Shown one piece after another: positions 17,950 to 25,589 of a stretch of DNA of 45,427 nt. Source of the DNA: an uncultured Clostridia bacterium (GTDB lineage Bacteria > Bacillota > Clostridia > TANB77 > CAG-508). The stretch lies in the NCBI GenBank assembly GCA_944386655.1, contig CALXBX010000035.1, forward strand, positions 1 through 45,427, given 5' to 3'. How positions within the stretch are numbered: position 1 is the stretch's first letter; each line of letters begins with the position of its first letter. A program made the translations under genes and the position numbers. The notes under the pieces were generated by a model. It saw nothing but the letters and a program-made list of their open reading frames with translations. It was not told where the DNA came from and did not search any database.

Positions 17950-18891
17950 ATGCGATTATTCAAAGTTCTTATGATTGCACTTATCATTGCACTAGCGATA
18001 ACATTTTTAAAATACAAAGTAGCTTATGCTGTTACCATAGATGGTAAAGAGGTGGGCTATGTAACGAATAAAACAGAATTTGAAAATTTAATACAAGAAG
18101 AAATAGTAAATCCGGATGAAGTAAATGTAGCTTATGTAGATATAGAAGCTACACCACAGTATCAACTAATGCTGATTGACAATACAAAAGAAACAAATGA
18201 ACAAGAAATTTATGCTGAAATTGAACAAACTGCAGTTACTACCTATAGGGTATATGCGATTGCTTTAAATGGAGAAAACACCACATTTGTAAATACACAA
18301 AAGGAAGCAGAAGAAGTAGTAGCAAAATTAAAAGAAGAAAATGCAGAAAAAATAGAAGAAATTGAAATTACTGTTAATGAAATATATACGCAGGATTTAA
18401 ATTCAGTAGGAGAAACAGTAGAGTTAGCATCTGCTATAAATACAGCAGAACAACAAATAGAAGTTACTTATGCAGAGCAGGAAAAAATAAAATCTTGTAC
18501 ATTAGATGGTGTATATTTTAGTGTACAACCCGTATCTGGTCATATTACTTCCAGATTTGGTGCAAATGAAAGCATTAGAGATCATACCCATAAGGGAATG
18601 GATATTGCAGCACCAAAAGGAACACCTATTAAGGCAGCAGCTAGTGGTACCATAACGTATGCTGGTTGGATGAGTGGATATGGTTATTTGGTAAGAATTT
18701 CTCATGGAAATGGAATAGAAACCTATTATGGACATTGTAGTAAATTATATGTCTCAAAAGGTGATACCGTAGAGGCAGGAGATACAATTGCAGCAGTGGG
18801 ATCAACCGGAAACTCAACAGGAAACCATTTGCATTTTGAGATTAGAAAAAATGGAAAACAGGTAAATCCACAAACATATGTATATCAGTAA
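17950..18891 (+). CDS. Membrane-anchored M23 (LytM-type) metallopeptidase
   Basis: A 313-residue protein (from ATG 17950) with a membrane anchor (~residues 4-24), a region of alpha/beta repeats (~25-180) and a C-terminal LytM/M23 domain. Zinc ligands are visible: His and Asp in HTHKGMDIAAPKG and the HLHFEIR motif, with YYGHCS between them. M23 enzymes cleave glycine- or D-Ala-containing cross-bridges and peptide stems in peptidoglycan. The ATG has no ribosome binding site, whereas AAGGAGAG precedes an in-frame ATT at 17911. Starting there adds 13 residues (ILSKKIRNCTKDI), giving a more natural basic N-terminus, so the true start may be this non-standard codon. A hairpin terminator follows the stop. 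Confidence 0.88.
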   Translation: MRLFKVLMIALIIALAITFLKYKVAYAVTIDGKEVGYVTNKTEFENLIQEEIVNPDEVNVAYVDIEATPQYQLMLIDNTKETNEQEIYAEIEQTAVTTYRVYAIALNGENTTFVNTQKEAEEVVAKLKEENAEKIEEIEITVNEIYTQDLNSVGETVELASAINTAEQQIEVTYAEQEKIKSCTLDGVYFSVQPVSGHITSRFGANESIRDHTHKGMDIAAPKGTPIKAAASGTITYAGWMSGYGYLVRISHGNGIETYYGHCSKLYVSKGDTVEAGDTIAAVGSTGNSTGNHLHFEIRKNGKQVNPQTYVYQ

Positions 18892-18894
18892 AAA

Positions 18895-18929
18895 GAAAAA
18901 AGTCAATGAACAAAAACATTGGCTTTTTT
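18895..18929 (+). terminator. Terminator of the M23 peptidase gene
   Basis: GTCAATG paired with CATTGGC (one wobble), with an A-rich 5' flank and GGCTTTTTTG as U tract. Confidence 0.75.
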
Positions 18930-18940
18930 GTATATAAGAA

Positions 18941-19039
18941 CTAAAAAAAGCGACCTTCTCTCATAGGTCGCTTTCGAAAATAAAAGGGGATGTTTTTCTA
19001 AATTAGTTGTAAATAGAAAGGGTATAAATCTATTTACTA
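18941..19039 (-). ncRNA. Candidate small RNA, about 100 nt
   Basis: No reading frame of note lies here, yet the minus strand has a promoter (19073-19046), a predicted start near 19039 and, about 90 bases on, a strong rho-independent terminator (stem AAAGCGACCT/AGGTCGCTTT, 18974-18947, then a run of U from the A-rich stretch at 18943-18949). The interior can fold: AGTAAATAG near the 5' end pairs with CTATTTAC around 19015, leaving a single-stranded linker rich in U and C. It is separated from htrA by htrA's own terminator at 19147-19178, so it is an independent unit. I do not recognise a known RNA family. Confidence 0.5.
18947..18974 (-). terminator. Terminator of the candidate small RNA
   Basis: Perfect 10-bp stem AAAGCGACCT (18947-18956) with AGGTCGCTTT (18965-18974); the U tract appears only on the minus strand. 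Confidence 0.8.
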
Positions 19040-19045
19040 ACTACA

Positions 19046-19073
19046 AGTATAATATACCAATGTTTTTTGTCCA
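19046..19073 (-). promoter_or_regulatory. Promoter of the candidate small RNA
   Basis: Minus strand: TGGACA (19073-19068), 16-bp spacer, TATACT (19051-19046). Confidence 0.5.
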
Positions 19074-19146
19074 TTTTGTGAACAAAAAGGAAACATTGTG
19101 AAAACATGTCCCCAAAATATCAGGGATAAGTGAGACATTAAAATAA

Positions 19147-19178
19147 GGAGACAATCTAAATTTTTTTAGATTGCCTCC
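19147..19178 (-). terminator. Terminator of htrA
   Basis: GGAG-CAATCTAAA and TTTAGATTG-CTCC form a long stem just after the htrA stop; A-rich upstream sequence on the plus strand gives a U-rich tail (CTCCTTATTTT) on the minus strand. Confidence 0.75.
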
Positions 19179-19210
19179 GAGGAGAAAGTTTATTTTATTT
19201 ATTTTTTAAG

Positions 19211-20492
19211 TTATTGCTCTTGAAGCGTAACGGTTAATTCTTTTTCAGTACCATTTCTATTTACTTTAATGGTCATTTGGTCGCCTATATTGTGCGAATT
19301 CTTTATTTCATTTAGTTCATCCATTGTGGTAATAGATTTTCCATCAGCAGCGATAATTACATCTCCTGGTTTAATACCAGCTTTTTCTGCTGCAGAAAAG
19401 TCATCTACTGCTTTTACGTAAATACCTACTACTAAATTATTGGCTTCAGCAAGTTGCTGTGTTAAGTCTTGTCCAGTAATACCAATATATGGTCTTTTTA
19501 CTTTTTGATATTCTACCAATTGCTCATAAACTGGTTTAGCAATATTCATTGGAATAGCAAATCCTAAACCTTCTACACCTTCACCAGAAAGTTTCAAAGT
19601 ATTAATACCAATTACTTCTCCATTACTATTTACCAAAGCGCCACCACTATTTCCAGAGTTGATAGCAGCATCTGTTTGAATTAAAGTATAAGTAACACCG
19701 TCGGTAGTAACTTCTCTATTAACGGCACTAATAATACCTCCAGAAACACTATTTTCCATACCTAGTGGGTTACCTATAGCCATAGCAAATTCTCCGACTT
19801 GAACACTATCAGAATCTCCTATATCGGCAGCAGTTAAACCAGTTTTATCAATTTTAAGTACAGCTAAATCTGTTTGGTCATCTGTTCCAATAATAGTAGC
19901 ATCGTAAGCTGTTTCATCGTTATATAAGTAAACGGTAACTTTAGATGCTTCTCCTAACTCATAGAAAGAAGAGGAAGAAGTAGAATTTACAATGTGGTTA
20001 TTAGTTAAAATATACCCATCTTCTGTCATAATTATACCAGAACCTTCTGCAGAAGCAGTAGAAGTACCATTATAAAATGGAGAACTTACAGAATATTCTA
20101 CTTTAATACCTACTACAGATGGACGAACTTTGGCAGCTACACCAACACCTGTTTCAGAATAATTAGCTAAAGAAACAAGGTTAGTATTAGCATTTGCAGC
20201 AACACTAGAAGACCCGTGTATCCGTGGTAGGAGTAGATGTATTGTTATTTCCTAAAATACTTTCTCTAATACTTGGAACTCCAAAGCAAGTACCAAGTAC
20301 TACAGCAGTACCAACAATTCCACTAAAGAAAGGCAAAACAACATTTTTTCCAAAATGGCTTTCTTTTTTAGATTTTATTTCTTTTACAGTCGTATAAGTA
20401 TTCGCTGTAGAATTTATGTTTTCTACTTTTTCTCCTTCTATGATTGTTTTTTTGTCATTTGTTTCTTTTATGTTTTCTTTATTTTCTTCCAT
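19211..20492 (-). CDS. htrA: HtrA/DegP-like serine protease, +1 frameshift at a CGG codon
   Basis: A membrane-anchored trypsin-like protease with a PDZ domain. The cytoplasmic N-end (~50 aa, Lys/Glu-rich) is followed by a TM helix (VVLPFFSGIVGTAVVLGTCF). A Ser/Thr linker comes next, then the protease with His in LTNNHIVNST, Asp in DQTDLAVLKID and Ser in NSGNSGGALVN, and a C-terminal PDZ (GIYVKAVDDFSAAEKAGIKPGDVI). The first frame (from ATG 20492, GAGGGAGTATT upstream) stops at 20205. The remaining frame is open from upstream of 20212 to 19211. Reading 20216-20213 (CGGG) as a single Gly codon joins them into about 426 residues in the linker, TTDTG-SSSVAANANTN. The shifted site is the only in-frame CGG in the gene. 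Without the shift, only the anchor would be made. Confidence 0.88.
20213..20216 (-). other. Putative +1 recoding site CGGG in htrA
   Basis: On the minus strand the zero frame reads GAT ACA CGG GTC TTC TAG. Reading CGGG as one step gives GAT ACA (C)GGG TCT TCT AGT GTT, which continues into the protease domain. See the finding on CGG frameshifts. Confidence 0.55.
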
Positions 20493-20617
20493 AATACTCC
20501 CTCGCAAAATAAATTTGGGTTTTGAAAAAGTTACCCATAAACTTTTTATTTACTTTATATCTTACCTCAATTTAAATTTATCATACAATAGGTTTGTGAA
20601 AATTGTGTGAAAAAATC

Positions 20618-20646
20618 TTGATTTTATGAGGGAGAACTTATATAAT
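20618..20646 (+). promoter_or_regulatory. Sigma-A promoter of the pseudopilin-rnhB-pdp operon
   Basis: TTGATT (20618-20623), 17-bp spacer, TATAAT (20641-20646). Transcription should begin near 20653, which excludes the in-frame ATG at 20626 as the start. Confidence 0.75.
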
Positions 20647-20667
20647 GAAAAAATAAAGGAAGGAATG

Positions 20668-21285
20668 ATGGATAAAATGAAGAATGAAAAAGGAATGACC
20701 TATTTAACGCTATTAATTATATTAGTAATTTTGGCTGTAGTAATTGTAGCAATTGTATTTTTTATAAAAGGAGAATATCAGCAAGAAACCATAGAAAATA
20801 GAAAAACAGATTTATTACTTGTACAAGGAAAAGTAACCATGTTAGAAGAAATGGTAGTAGCCAAAAGAGAAGGAGCAGCTTATATAGGAAAGAAAGTAGT
20901 AGACAATAAAGAAAATGAACAAATAAAAACTTTATTAGAAAAAGGAATTATTGCAGAAAATGAGGAAAATTTTGATAGTTATTATTTATTAGAAAAAGAA
21001 GATTTAGATGCTTTAGGACTTTCTCAATTAGAATTAAAAGAAGGGGAAGTTTATGTAGTGAATTATAAAACAGGAGAAGTTATGATGACAGTACCTGTTA
21101 CCATAGAAAATACAGAGTATTATACATTATCTAGTATTAGAGAAAGAGATGAAAAATTAAATGCAGAGGCTGGAACAAGCACAGAAAATGTGGCAGACGA
21201 AAATGTAGCAGAAACAACAGAAAATGAAGAAAGTACAGAAAACAACGCAGAGGAGCAAGCTCCACAAAATAACGAAGAAGAGTAA
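20668..21285 (+). CDS. Pseudopilin-like membrane protein with acidic C-terminal tail
   Basis: About 205 residues. The N-terminus NEKGMTYLTLLIILVILAVVIVAIVFF resembles a type IV prepilin start (KG followed by a ~22-residue hydrophobic helix) but lacks Glu5, as do the other two pseudopilin-like proteins of this window. The middle (~residues 45-145) is alpha/beta with the phrase GEVYVVNYKTGEV, typical of small pseudopilin-like proteins of Clostridia. The last ~45 residues are an acidic Glu/Asn/Thr-rich tail. The start is placed at ATG 20668 after AAAGGAAGG; 20665 and 20677 are close alternatives, and the promoter rules out 20626. It is first in an operon with rnhB (11-bp gap) and pdp. Confidence 0.7.
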   Translation: MDKMKNEKGMTYLTLLIILVILAVVIVAIVFFIKGEYQQETIENRKTDLLLVQGKVTMLEEMVVAKREGAAYIGKKVVDNKENEQIKTLLEKGIIAENEENFDSYYLLEKEDLDALGLSQLELKEGEVYVVNYKTGEVMMTVPVTIENTEYYTLSSIRERDEKLNAEAGTSTENVADENVAETTENEESTENNAEEQAPQNNEEE

Positions 21286-21295
21286 GGAAACGAAT

Positions 21296-21928
21296 ATGAA
21301 AGAAAAAGAAGAAGAAAGATTAAAAGCATTAAAAGAAATAGAAGAAAATTTATACGAGCAAGGATGTAATTCTATTTGTGGTATAGATGAAGCAGGAAGG
21401 GGACCACTAGCTGGTCCCGTTGTAGTAGCAGCGGTTATTATGCCAAGAAATTCTATGATAGAAGGCGTGAACGATTCTAAAAAAGTATCAGAAAAAAAGA
21501 GAGAAATCTTGTATGAGCAAATTTTGCAAGAGGCTATTAGCTATGGGGTAGGTATTATCGACCAAAAAGAAATTGACAATATCAATATTTTAAATGCTAC
21601 GAAAAAAGGATTAACAATTGCGGTGCAGTCATTAACAGTAAGACCAGATAGAATTATTGTAGATGCCTTAGAACATATAGATACTTGCCATATTCCGTAT
21701 ACTTCTATTATAAAAGGAGATGCTAAATGTTATAGTATAGCGGCAGCCTCCATTATAGCAAAAGTAACAAGGGATAGAATTATGCGCCAATGGGATGAAA
21801 TTTATCCTCAGTATGGATTTGCCAAGCACAAGGGATATGGAACAAAAGCACATATAGAAGCAATTAAAGAATATGGATTAACACCAATCCATCGTCTATC
21901 TTTTGTAAAAAATATAATAGGTGAGTAG
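21296..21928 (+). CDS. rnhB: Ribonuclease HII
   Basis: A 210-residue enzyme that cleaves the RNA strand of RNA-DNA hybrids and initiates removal of single ribonucleotides from DNA. The RNase HII signature is clear: GIDEAGRGPLAGPVV (first catalytic Asp and Glu), a further Asp in RIIVDALEH and the SIIAKVTRDRIM helix with the last catalytic Asp. The C-terminal KHKGYGTKAHIEA is diagnostic for the family. The start at ATG 21296 follows AAGGAAACGAAT; the frame runs further upstream but there it overlaps the preceding gene. It is the second gene of the operon; the stop is 12 bp before pdp. Confidence 0.96.
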   Translation: MKEKEEERLKALKEIEENLYEQGCNSICGIDEAGRGPLAGPVVVAAVIMPRNSMIEGVNDSKKVSEKKREILYEQILQEAISYGVGIIDQKEIDNINILNATKKGLTIAVQSLTVRPDRIIVDALEHIDTCHIPYTSIIKGDAKCYSIAAASIIAKVTRDRIMRQWDEIYPQYGFAKHKGYGTKAHIEAIKEYGLTPIHRLSFVKNIIGE

Positions 21929-21940
21929 TGAGGAAAATTT

Positions 21941-23245
21941 ATGGATATGATTGAAATTATTCGAAAGAAAAGGGATAAAGAAACGTTAACAAAAGAAGAA
22001 ATAGAATATTTTGTAAAGAATTATACCGCTGGTATAATTCCAGAAGAACAGGCAGCAGCCCTTGTTATGGCAATCTATTTAAATGGAATGGATGAAGAAG
22101 AAACGAAAAACCTTACATTAGCTATGGCATATTCTGGAGATGTACTAGATTTATCTGGCTTAGGAAACGTAGTAGATAAGCATAGTACAGGAGGAGTAGG
22201 AGATAAAGTAACGCTTATTTTAATGCCCATTATGGCAGCATTAGGAGTTCCAGTAGCCAAAATGTCTGGAAGAGCTTTGGGATATACAGGGGGAACCATA
22301 GATAAATTAGAATCCATTCCAGGTTATAGAGTAAATTTGACAGAGGAAGAGTTTGAGTCTCAAGTACAAAGAATAGGTATTAGTTTAATAGGACAAACCA
22401 GTAACTTAGCACCAGCAGATAAAAAGCTATATGCACTAAGAGATATAATTGCTTGTACAGAAAGCATACCACTCATTAGTTCTAGCATTATGAGTAAAAA
22501 AATAGCAGCAGGAGCAAGTGCTATTGTATTAGAAGTAACCTGTGGAAATGGTGCATTTATGAAGACAAAAGAAGACGCCACTTCCTTGGCAAAAAGTATG
22601 CAAAAAATAGGTAAGCTATGCCAAAAGCAGGTAGTAGCTGTTATTACTAATATGGAAGAACCTTTAGGATACAGTGTAGGAAATATTTGTGAAGTAATAG
22701 AAGCCAATAAAGCATTAAAAGAAGGAAACATGGCAAACGATTTAAAAGAAGTGGTCTTTACTTTAGGTGCGTATATGTTGCAACTAGCAGGAAAAGGGCA
22801 GGATATTGCAAAAAATAAAGAACAAATAGAAGAAGCCATTCATTCTGGAAAAGCATACCAAAAATGGTTAGAATGGATAGAAGCGCAAGGAGGAGATATT
22901 CGCTATTTACAAAATCCAGATTTATGGGAAAAAGCAAATTATCAGTTAGAAATTTATGCACCAAAAGAGGGATATATACAAAAAATAAAAGCAAGAGCAG
23001 TAGGAGAAATAGTAGGAAGTTTAGGTGCCGGAAGGCAGACCAAAGAAGATGTAATTGATAAAGAAGCGGGAATTATATTTTATAAAAAAGTAGCAGAGAA
23101 AATAGAAAAAGGAGAAAAAATAGCACAAATTTCTACCAATAAGAAAGAAATGATAGAAATTGCCCAAAAGCAATTGCTAGAAGCTATAGAAATAAAAGAA
23201 GAAAAACCAAAAAAATTGTTAACTATTTTAGATATTATAGAGTAA
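21941..23245 (+). CDS. pdp: Pyrimidine-nucleoside phosphorylase
   Basis: A 434-residue enzyme that phosphorolyses uridine, thymidine or deoxyuridine to the free base and (deoxy)ribose 1-phosphate in pyrimidine salvage. Family signatures are visible: VDKHSTGGVGDKVTLI (phosphate and nucleoside binding, ~residues 78-93), the SGRALGYTGGTIDKLE segment that contains the thymidine/pyrimidine phosphorylase signature, and the C-terminal beta-domain with GRQTKEDVID. Length equals that of the Bacillus Pdp type. It is the last gene of the operon and is followed by a perfect 20-bp-stem hairpin. A weak GAGGAAAATTT site precedes the ATG. Confidence 0.95.
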   Translation: MDMIEIIRKKRDKETLTKEEIEYFVKNYTAGIIPEEQAAALVMAIYLNGMDEEETKNLTLAMAYSGDVLDLSGLGNVVDKHSTGGVGDKVTLILMPIMAALGVPVAKMSGRALGYTGGTIDKLESIPGYRVNLTEEEFESQVQRIGISLIGQTSNLAPADKKLYALRDIIACTESIPLISSSIMSKKIAAGASAIVLEVTCGNGAFMKTKEDATSLAKSMQKIGKLCQKQVVAVITNMEEPLGYSVGNICEVIEANKALKEGNMANDLKEVVFTLGAYMLQLAGKGQDIAKNKEQIEEAIHSGKAYQKWLEWIEAQGGDIRYLQNPDLWEKANYQLEIYAPKEGYIQKIKARAVGEIVGSLGAGRQTKEDVIDKEAGIIFYKKVAEKIEKGEKIAQISTNKKEMIEIAQKQLLEAIEIKEEKPKKLLTILDIIE

Positions 23246-23251
23246 AAAATA

Positions 23252-23298
23252 AAAGTTCACTTCAGGGGAATCCTTTTTATTCCCCTGAAGTGAACTTT
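23252..23298 (+). terminator. Very long perfect hairpin terminator after pdp (REP-like arms)
   Basis: A perfect 20-bp stem (23252-23271 with 23279-23298) around a 7-base loop, then TTATTTAT. Its outer arm AAAGTTCACTT is the same sequence found in the REP-like hairpins at 24753 and 26386, although the inner part differs (CAGGGGAAT). Confidence 0.85.
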
Positions 23299-23337
23299 AT
23301 TTATCACCTATACTCTTATGCATAGGCAGACAATATA

Positions 23338-23607
23338 TTATAACTGAATGCTAATATTTCCTTTATCCGGTTTGATAAGAGTTTGAGAAAAAGAATATAG
23401 TTCATCGGATTGCATAAAACGATTTAAATCATTCATAGCAATTCCTGTTTCGCAGGATAAAGATTCTAAAGAAGTAGGCACTTCCGATTGGGCTAAAAAA
23501 CTTTTTAATTTACTCATATCCACTCTATCTTTATCTTCACATTTTGGGCAAACAAGGCTATTAGAAGCAAAGAAAGCACCACAACGTTCACATCTTTTTA
23601 ATTCCAT
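23338..23607 (-). CDS. Small zinc-ribbon protein (YvyF-like)
   Basis: An 89-residue protein. The first ~25 residues are a zinc ribbon (CERCGAFF...LVCPKCEDKD, two CxxC pairs). The rest is a helical region resembling a small winged or MerR-like helix-turn-helix (LESLSCETGIAMNDLNRFMQSDELY). This layout (zinc ribbon plus HTH, around 90-140 aa) recalls the YvyF flagellar-operon protein family. There are no flagellar genes nearby, so a regulatory or structural role cannot be assigned. AGGAGG lies before the ATG. It is convergent with pdp and divergent from perR. Confidence 0.65.
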   Translation of the reverse strand: MELKRCERCGAFFASNSLVCPKCEDKDRVDMSKLKSFLAQSEVPTSLESLSCETGIAMNDLNRFMQSDELYSFSQTLIKPDKGNISIQL

Positions 23608-23710
23608 ACAAAAAACCTCCTATTAAAACAAAAAAGTTTACTATTTAAAACGTATTGTATCACATCTTGTCAGAAAAGGAAACAAAAAAATAAAAAAATT
23701 TAAAAAGTAC

Positions 23711-23739
23711 TTGATTTTTAAAAAGAACCTATATATAAT
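23711..23739 (+). promoter_or_regulatory. Sigma-A promoter of perR-reverse rubrerythrin
   Basis: TTGATT (23711-23716), 17-bp spacer, TATAAT (23734-23739), immediately followed by a Fur/PerR box. Confidence 0.85.
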
Positions 23740-23741
23740 AA

Positions 23742-23756
23742 TGATAATCGTTATCA
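23742..23756. promoter_or_regulatory. Fur/PerR-type operator
   Basis: TGATAATCGTTATCA, a palindrome with perfect 6-bp arms (TGATAA/TTATCA) matching the 7-1-7 Fur-family consensus. It covers the transcription start of the perR operon, so autorepression is expected. Confidence 0.85.
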
Positions 23757-23771
23757 AATTGAGGAGGAAAA

Positions 23772-24182
23772 ATGAAAAAGTATAGTAGGCAAAGAGAAAT
23801 GATATTGCAGTCATTAAGAAACCGAGTAGACCATCCAACGGCAGAAACACTATATGAAGATATAAAAGCAAAAATGCCGGAAATTGGAATTGCAACAGTC
23901 TATCGTAATTTGTCAGACTTATGTGAGACTGGTCAAATCGTTAAAATAAAGTCTAAAAATGGACCAGACAGATTTGATGGAAATCCAGAACCACATATTC
24001 ATTTTGAATGTGATAGTTGTCATGAAATATATGATATTTATATTCATGATGTACAAACCAAAAAAATGGATAACGAAATACAAAGACTAGCAGAAAACAT
24101 AGGTGCAGAAGCAGAACGTAGTAATATTTGGATTTATGGCTTTTGCAAAAAATGCAAACTGCTAAAAAATATTAATAATTAA
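23772..24182 (+). CDS. perR: Fur-family peroxide-responsive repressor (PerR-like)
   Basis: A 136-residue Fur-family regulator. The winged helix spans ~residues 1-80 ([27 protein letters not shown]). The metal-sensing segment [27 protein letters not shown] has the Asp in RFD and the HxH pair that in PerR form the Fe/Mn site whose histidines are oxidised by H2O2. The two CxxC pairs (CDSC and CKKC) build the structural zinc site. The Asp (not Glu) in YDIYIH and the co-transcribed reverse rubrerythrin 16 bp downstream favour PerR over Fur. A Fur/PerR box covers its own promoter, so it should be autoregulated and induced by peroxide or oxygen. Fur or Zur are less likely alternatives. Confidence 0.85.
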   Translation: MKKYSRQREMILQSLRNRVDHPTAETLYEDIKAKMPEIGIATVYRNLSDLCETGQIVKIKSKNGPDRFDGNPEPHIHFECDSCHEIYDIYIHDVQTKKMDNEIQRLAENIGAEAERSNIWIYGFCKKCKLLKNINN

Positions 24183-24198
24183 TAAGGAGGAATTTAGA

Positions 24199-24747
24199 AT
24201 GAAAGCATATGTATGTAAAGTATGTGGTTATGTACACATTGGAGAAGAAGCTCCAGAAAAATGTCCACAATGTGGAGCAGGAAAGGAAATGTTTGTATTA
24301 AAAGAAGAAACAGACAAAAAAGATTATGCAGACGAGCATAGAATTGGTGTAGCACAAGGATTAGATGAAGAAGTAGTAAAAGGATTAAGAGATAACTTTA
24401 ATGGAGAATGTTCAGAAGTAGGAATGTACCTTGCTATGAGCCGTCAAGCAGATAGAGAAGGATATCCAGAAATTGCAGAAGCATTTAAAAGATATGCATG
24501 GGAAGAAGCAGAACATGCAGCAAAATTTGCAGAACTATTAGGAGAATTAGTATATCCAGATACAAAGAAAAATGTAACATTAAGAGCAGAAGCAGAACAA
24601 GGTGCTTGCATGGGTAAAAAAGAATTAGCAACAAGAGCAAAAGAACTAGGATATGATGCTATTCATGATACTGTACACGAAATGTGCAAAGACGAAGCAA
24701 GACACGGAAGAGGATTTGACGGATTATTAAAAAGATATTTTAACTAA
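24199..24747 (+). CDS. Reverse rubrerythrin (peroxide/oxygen-reducing)
   Basis: A 182-residue protein. The rubredoxin-like Fe(Cys)4 domain is at the N-terminus ([24 protein letters not shown]), followed by a four-helix diiron domain (ligands in [23 protein letters not shown] and [11 protein letters not shown]). This domain order is the reverse of classical rubrerythrin and identifies the clostridial reverse rubrerythrin, the terminal component reducing H2O2 and O2 with electrons from NADH via rubredoxin reductases. In Clostridium acetobutylicum it is PerR-regulated, consistent with co-transcription with perR here. AAGGAGG precedes the ATG. The gene is followed by a REP-like hairpin and then a terminator. 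Confidence 0.93.
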   Translation: MKAYVCKVCGYVHIGEEAPEKCPQCGAGKEMFVLKEETDKKDYADEHRIGVAQGLDEEVVKGLRDNFNGECSEVGMYLAMSRQADREGYPEIAEAFKRYAWEEAEHAAKFAELLGELVYPDTKKNVTLRAEAEQGACMGKKELATRAKELGYDAIHDTVHEMCKDEARHGRGFDGLLKRYFN

Positions 24748-24752
24748 TAAAC

Positions 24753-24785
24753 TTTGAACTTTAGGGACGTTCCTTAAAGTTCAAA
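24753..24785 (+). repeat. REP-like hairpin, copy A
   Basis: A palindromic element with 11-bp arms (TTTGAACTTTA/TAAAGTTCAAA) around the core GGGACGTTCCT. Same core as copies B, C and D. Confidence 0.85.
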
Positions 24786-24820
24786 AAATAAAAAATAAAA
24801 AAATTTAATCTATTCGACAA

Positions 24821-24847
24821 AAAACACTTAATTTTTTAAGTGTTTTT
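24821..24847 (+). terminator. Terminator of the perR-rubrerythrin operon
   Basis: AAAACACTTAA and TTAAGTGTTTT form an 11-bp stem followed by TTATTATAC. A sequence matching a Spo0A box (TTGTCGAA on the minus strand, 24820-24813) ends one base upstream of it. Confidence 0.8.
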
Positions 24848-24911
24848 TATTATACTATTTTAAAATATGGAAAAAATTACCATATAACAAAAGACGAAGG
24901 AGGATAAAATT

Positions 24912-25394
24912 ATGCAAAGAGCAGTGGAAAGGTATGTGAAAAAGGGAGGAAATATCCCCACTAGTGTTCTATTGGACGATATGATACAAAAAAGAATACA
25001 AAAAAGTATTAATCAACTAATGGAAAAAATAGAACAAAAAAGAAAAGGAGAATCCACTAGATTAGAAAAGGAATTGTTACTTACATTTGCAGAATACAGA
25101 GACAAAATTGTATGTATGTTTCAAAATGATTTCACAAAAATGGAAGCAGAAATAAGAGGAATAGAAGAAGTAGAAGCAAAGAAAAATCATAAATGTAAAA
25201 TGGGACTAGGGAAAAATCTGTTAAAGAAAAATATAGAAGAGGGAATACAAGCATTAATGGAAGAGAAAAAAAGTGAGCCATTATTAAATGTATATGCAGT
25301 GGAAAGAACTCTCTATATTTGCCATATGATAGAAGAAGGCATTTTAGAATGGAAAGTAGTAGAAAAAATATTAGGATACAATAGTGCAATTTAG
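24912..25394 (+). CDS. Hypothetical helical protein (160 aa) ended by a REP-like element
   Basis: A 160-residue, highly charged, predominantly alpha-helical protein with heptad-like stretches (KRIQKSINQLMEKIEQKRK, LLTFAEYRDKIVCMF). It has no signal peptide, membrane helix or recognised motif. CGAAGGAGG lies ahead of the ATG. The last codons (GCA ATT TAG, 25387-25394) lie inside REP-like copy B, which therefore provides the stop codon and the final two residues. This suggests that insertion of the element trimmed or replaced the original C-terminus. Function unknown; it sits alone between the perR operon and rpsB. Confidence 0.65.
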   Translation: MQRAVERYVKKGGNIPTSVLLDDMIQKRIQKSINQLMEKIEQKRKGESTRLEKELLLTFAEYRDKIVCMFQNDFTKMEAEIRGIEEVEAKKNHKCKMGLGKNLLKKNIEEGIQALMEEKKSEPLLNVYAVERTLYICHMIEEGILEWKVVEKILGYNSAI

Positions 25395-25414
25395 GGACGT
25401 TCTTTAAATTGCAC
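25384..25414 (+). repeat. REP-like hairpin, copy B
   Basis: Arms GTGCAATTTA/TAAATTGCAC around the core GGGACGTTCTT. It overlaps the 3' end of the preceding gene and supplies its stop codon. Confidence 0.85.
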
Positions 25415-25441
25415 CAAAGTGCAAAAAATGTGAAAAAACAC

Positions 25442-25470
25442 TTGCAATTCTAAGAATTTTTTGGTAAAAT
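25442..25470 (+). promoter_or_regulatory. Sigma-A promoter of rpsB-tsf
   Basis: TTGCAA (25442-25447), 17-bp spacer, TAAAAT (25465-25470). Confidence 0.75.
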
Positions 25471-25476
25471 AGTAAA

Positions 25477-25589
25477 CGTAAAAAATACGCACACTTTACT
25501 TAGTTAAAAAAGGGTGCTTGTTCTAAGTAACAAGTCTTTTTTAATGCTAGAAGTAGAGTGGAGGTAGAAACAAAAAGGAGGAATAAAAA
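25477..25589 (+). promoter_or_regulatory. Structured 5' leader of rpsB (possible S2 autoregulatory leader)
   Basis: About 110 bases of leader without a reading frame. TTACTTAG (25497-25504) can pair with CTAAGTAA (around 25523-25530), enclosing GTTAAAAAAGGGTGCTTG; the GGTGC in that loop can alternatively pair with GCAC upstream. ACAAGTCTTTTTT follows, resembling an attenuator tail. rpsB leaders bind S2 in several bacteria; whether this one does is inference. Confidence 0.4.
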
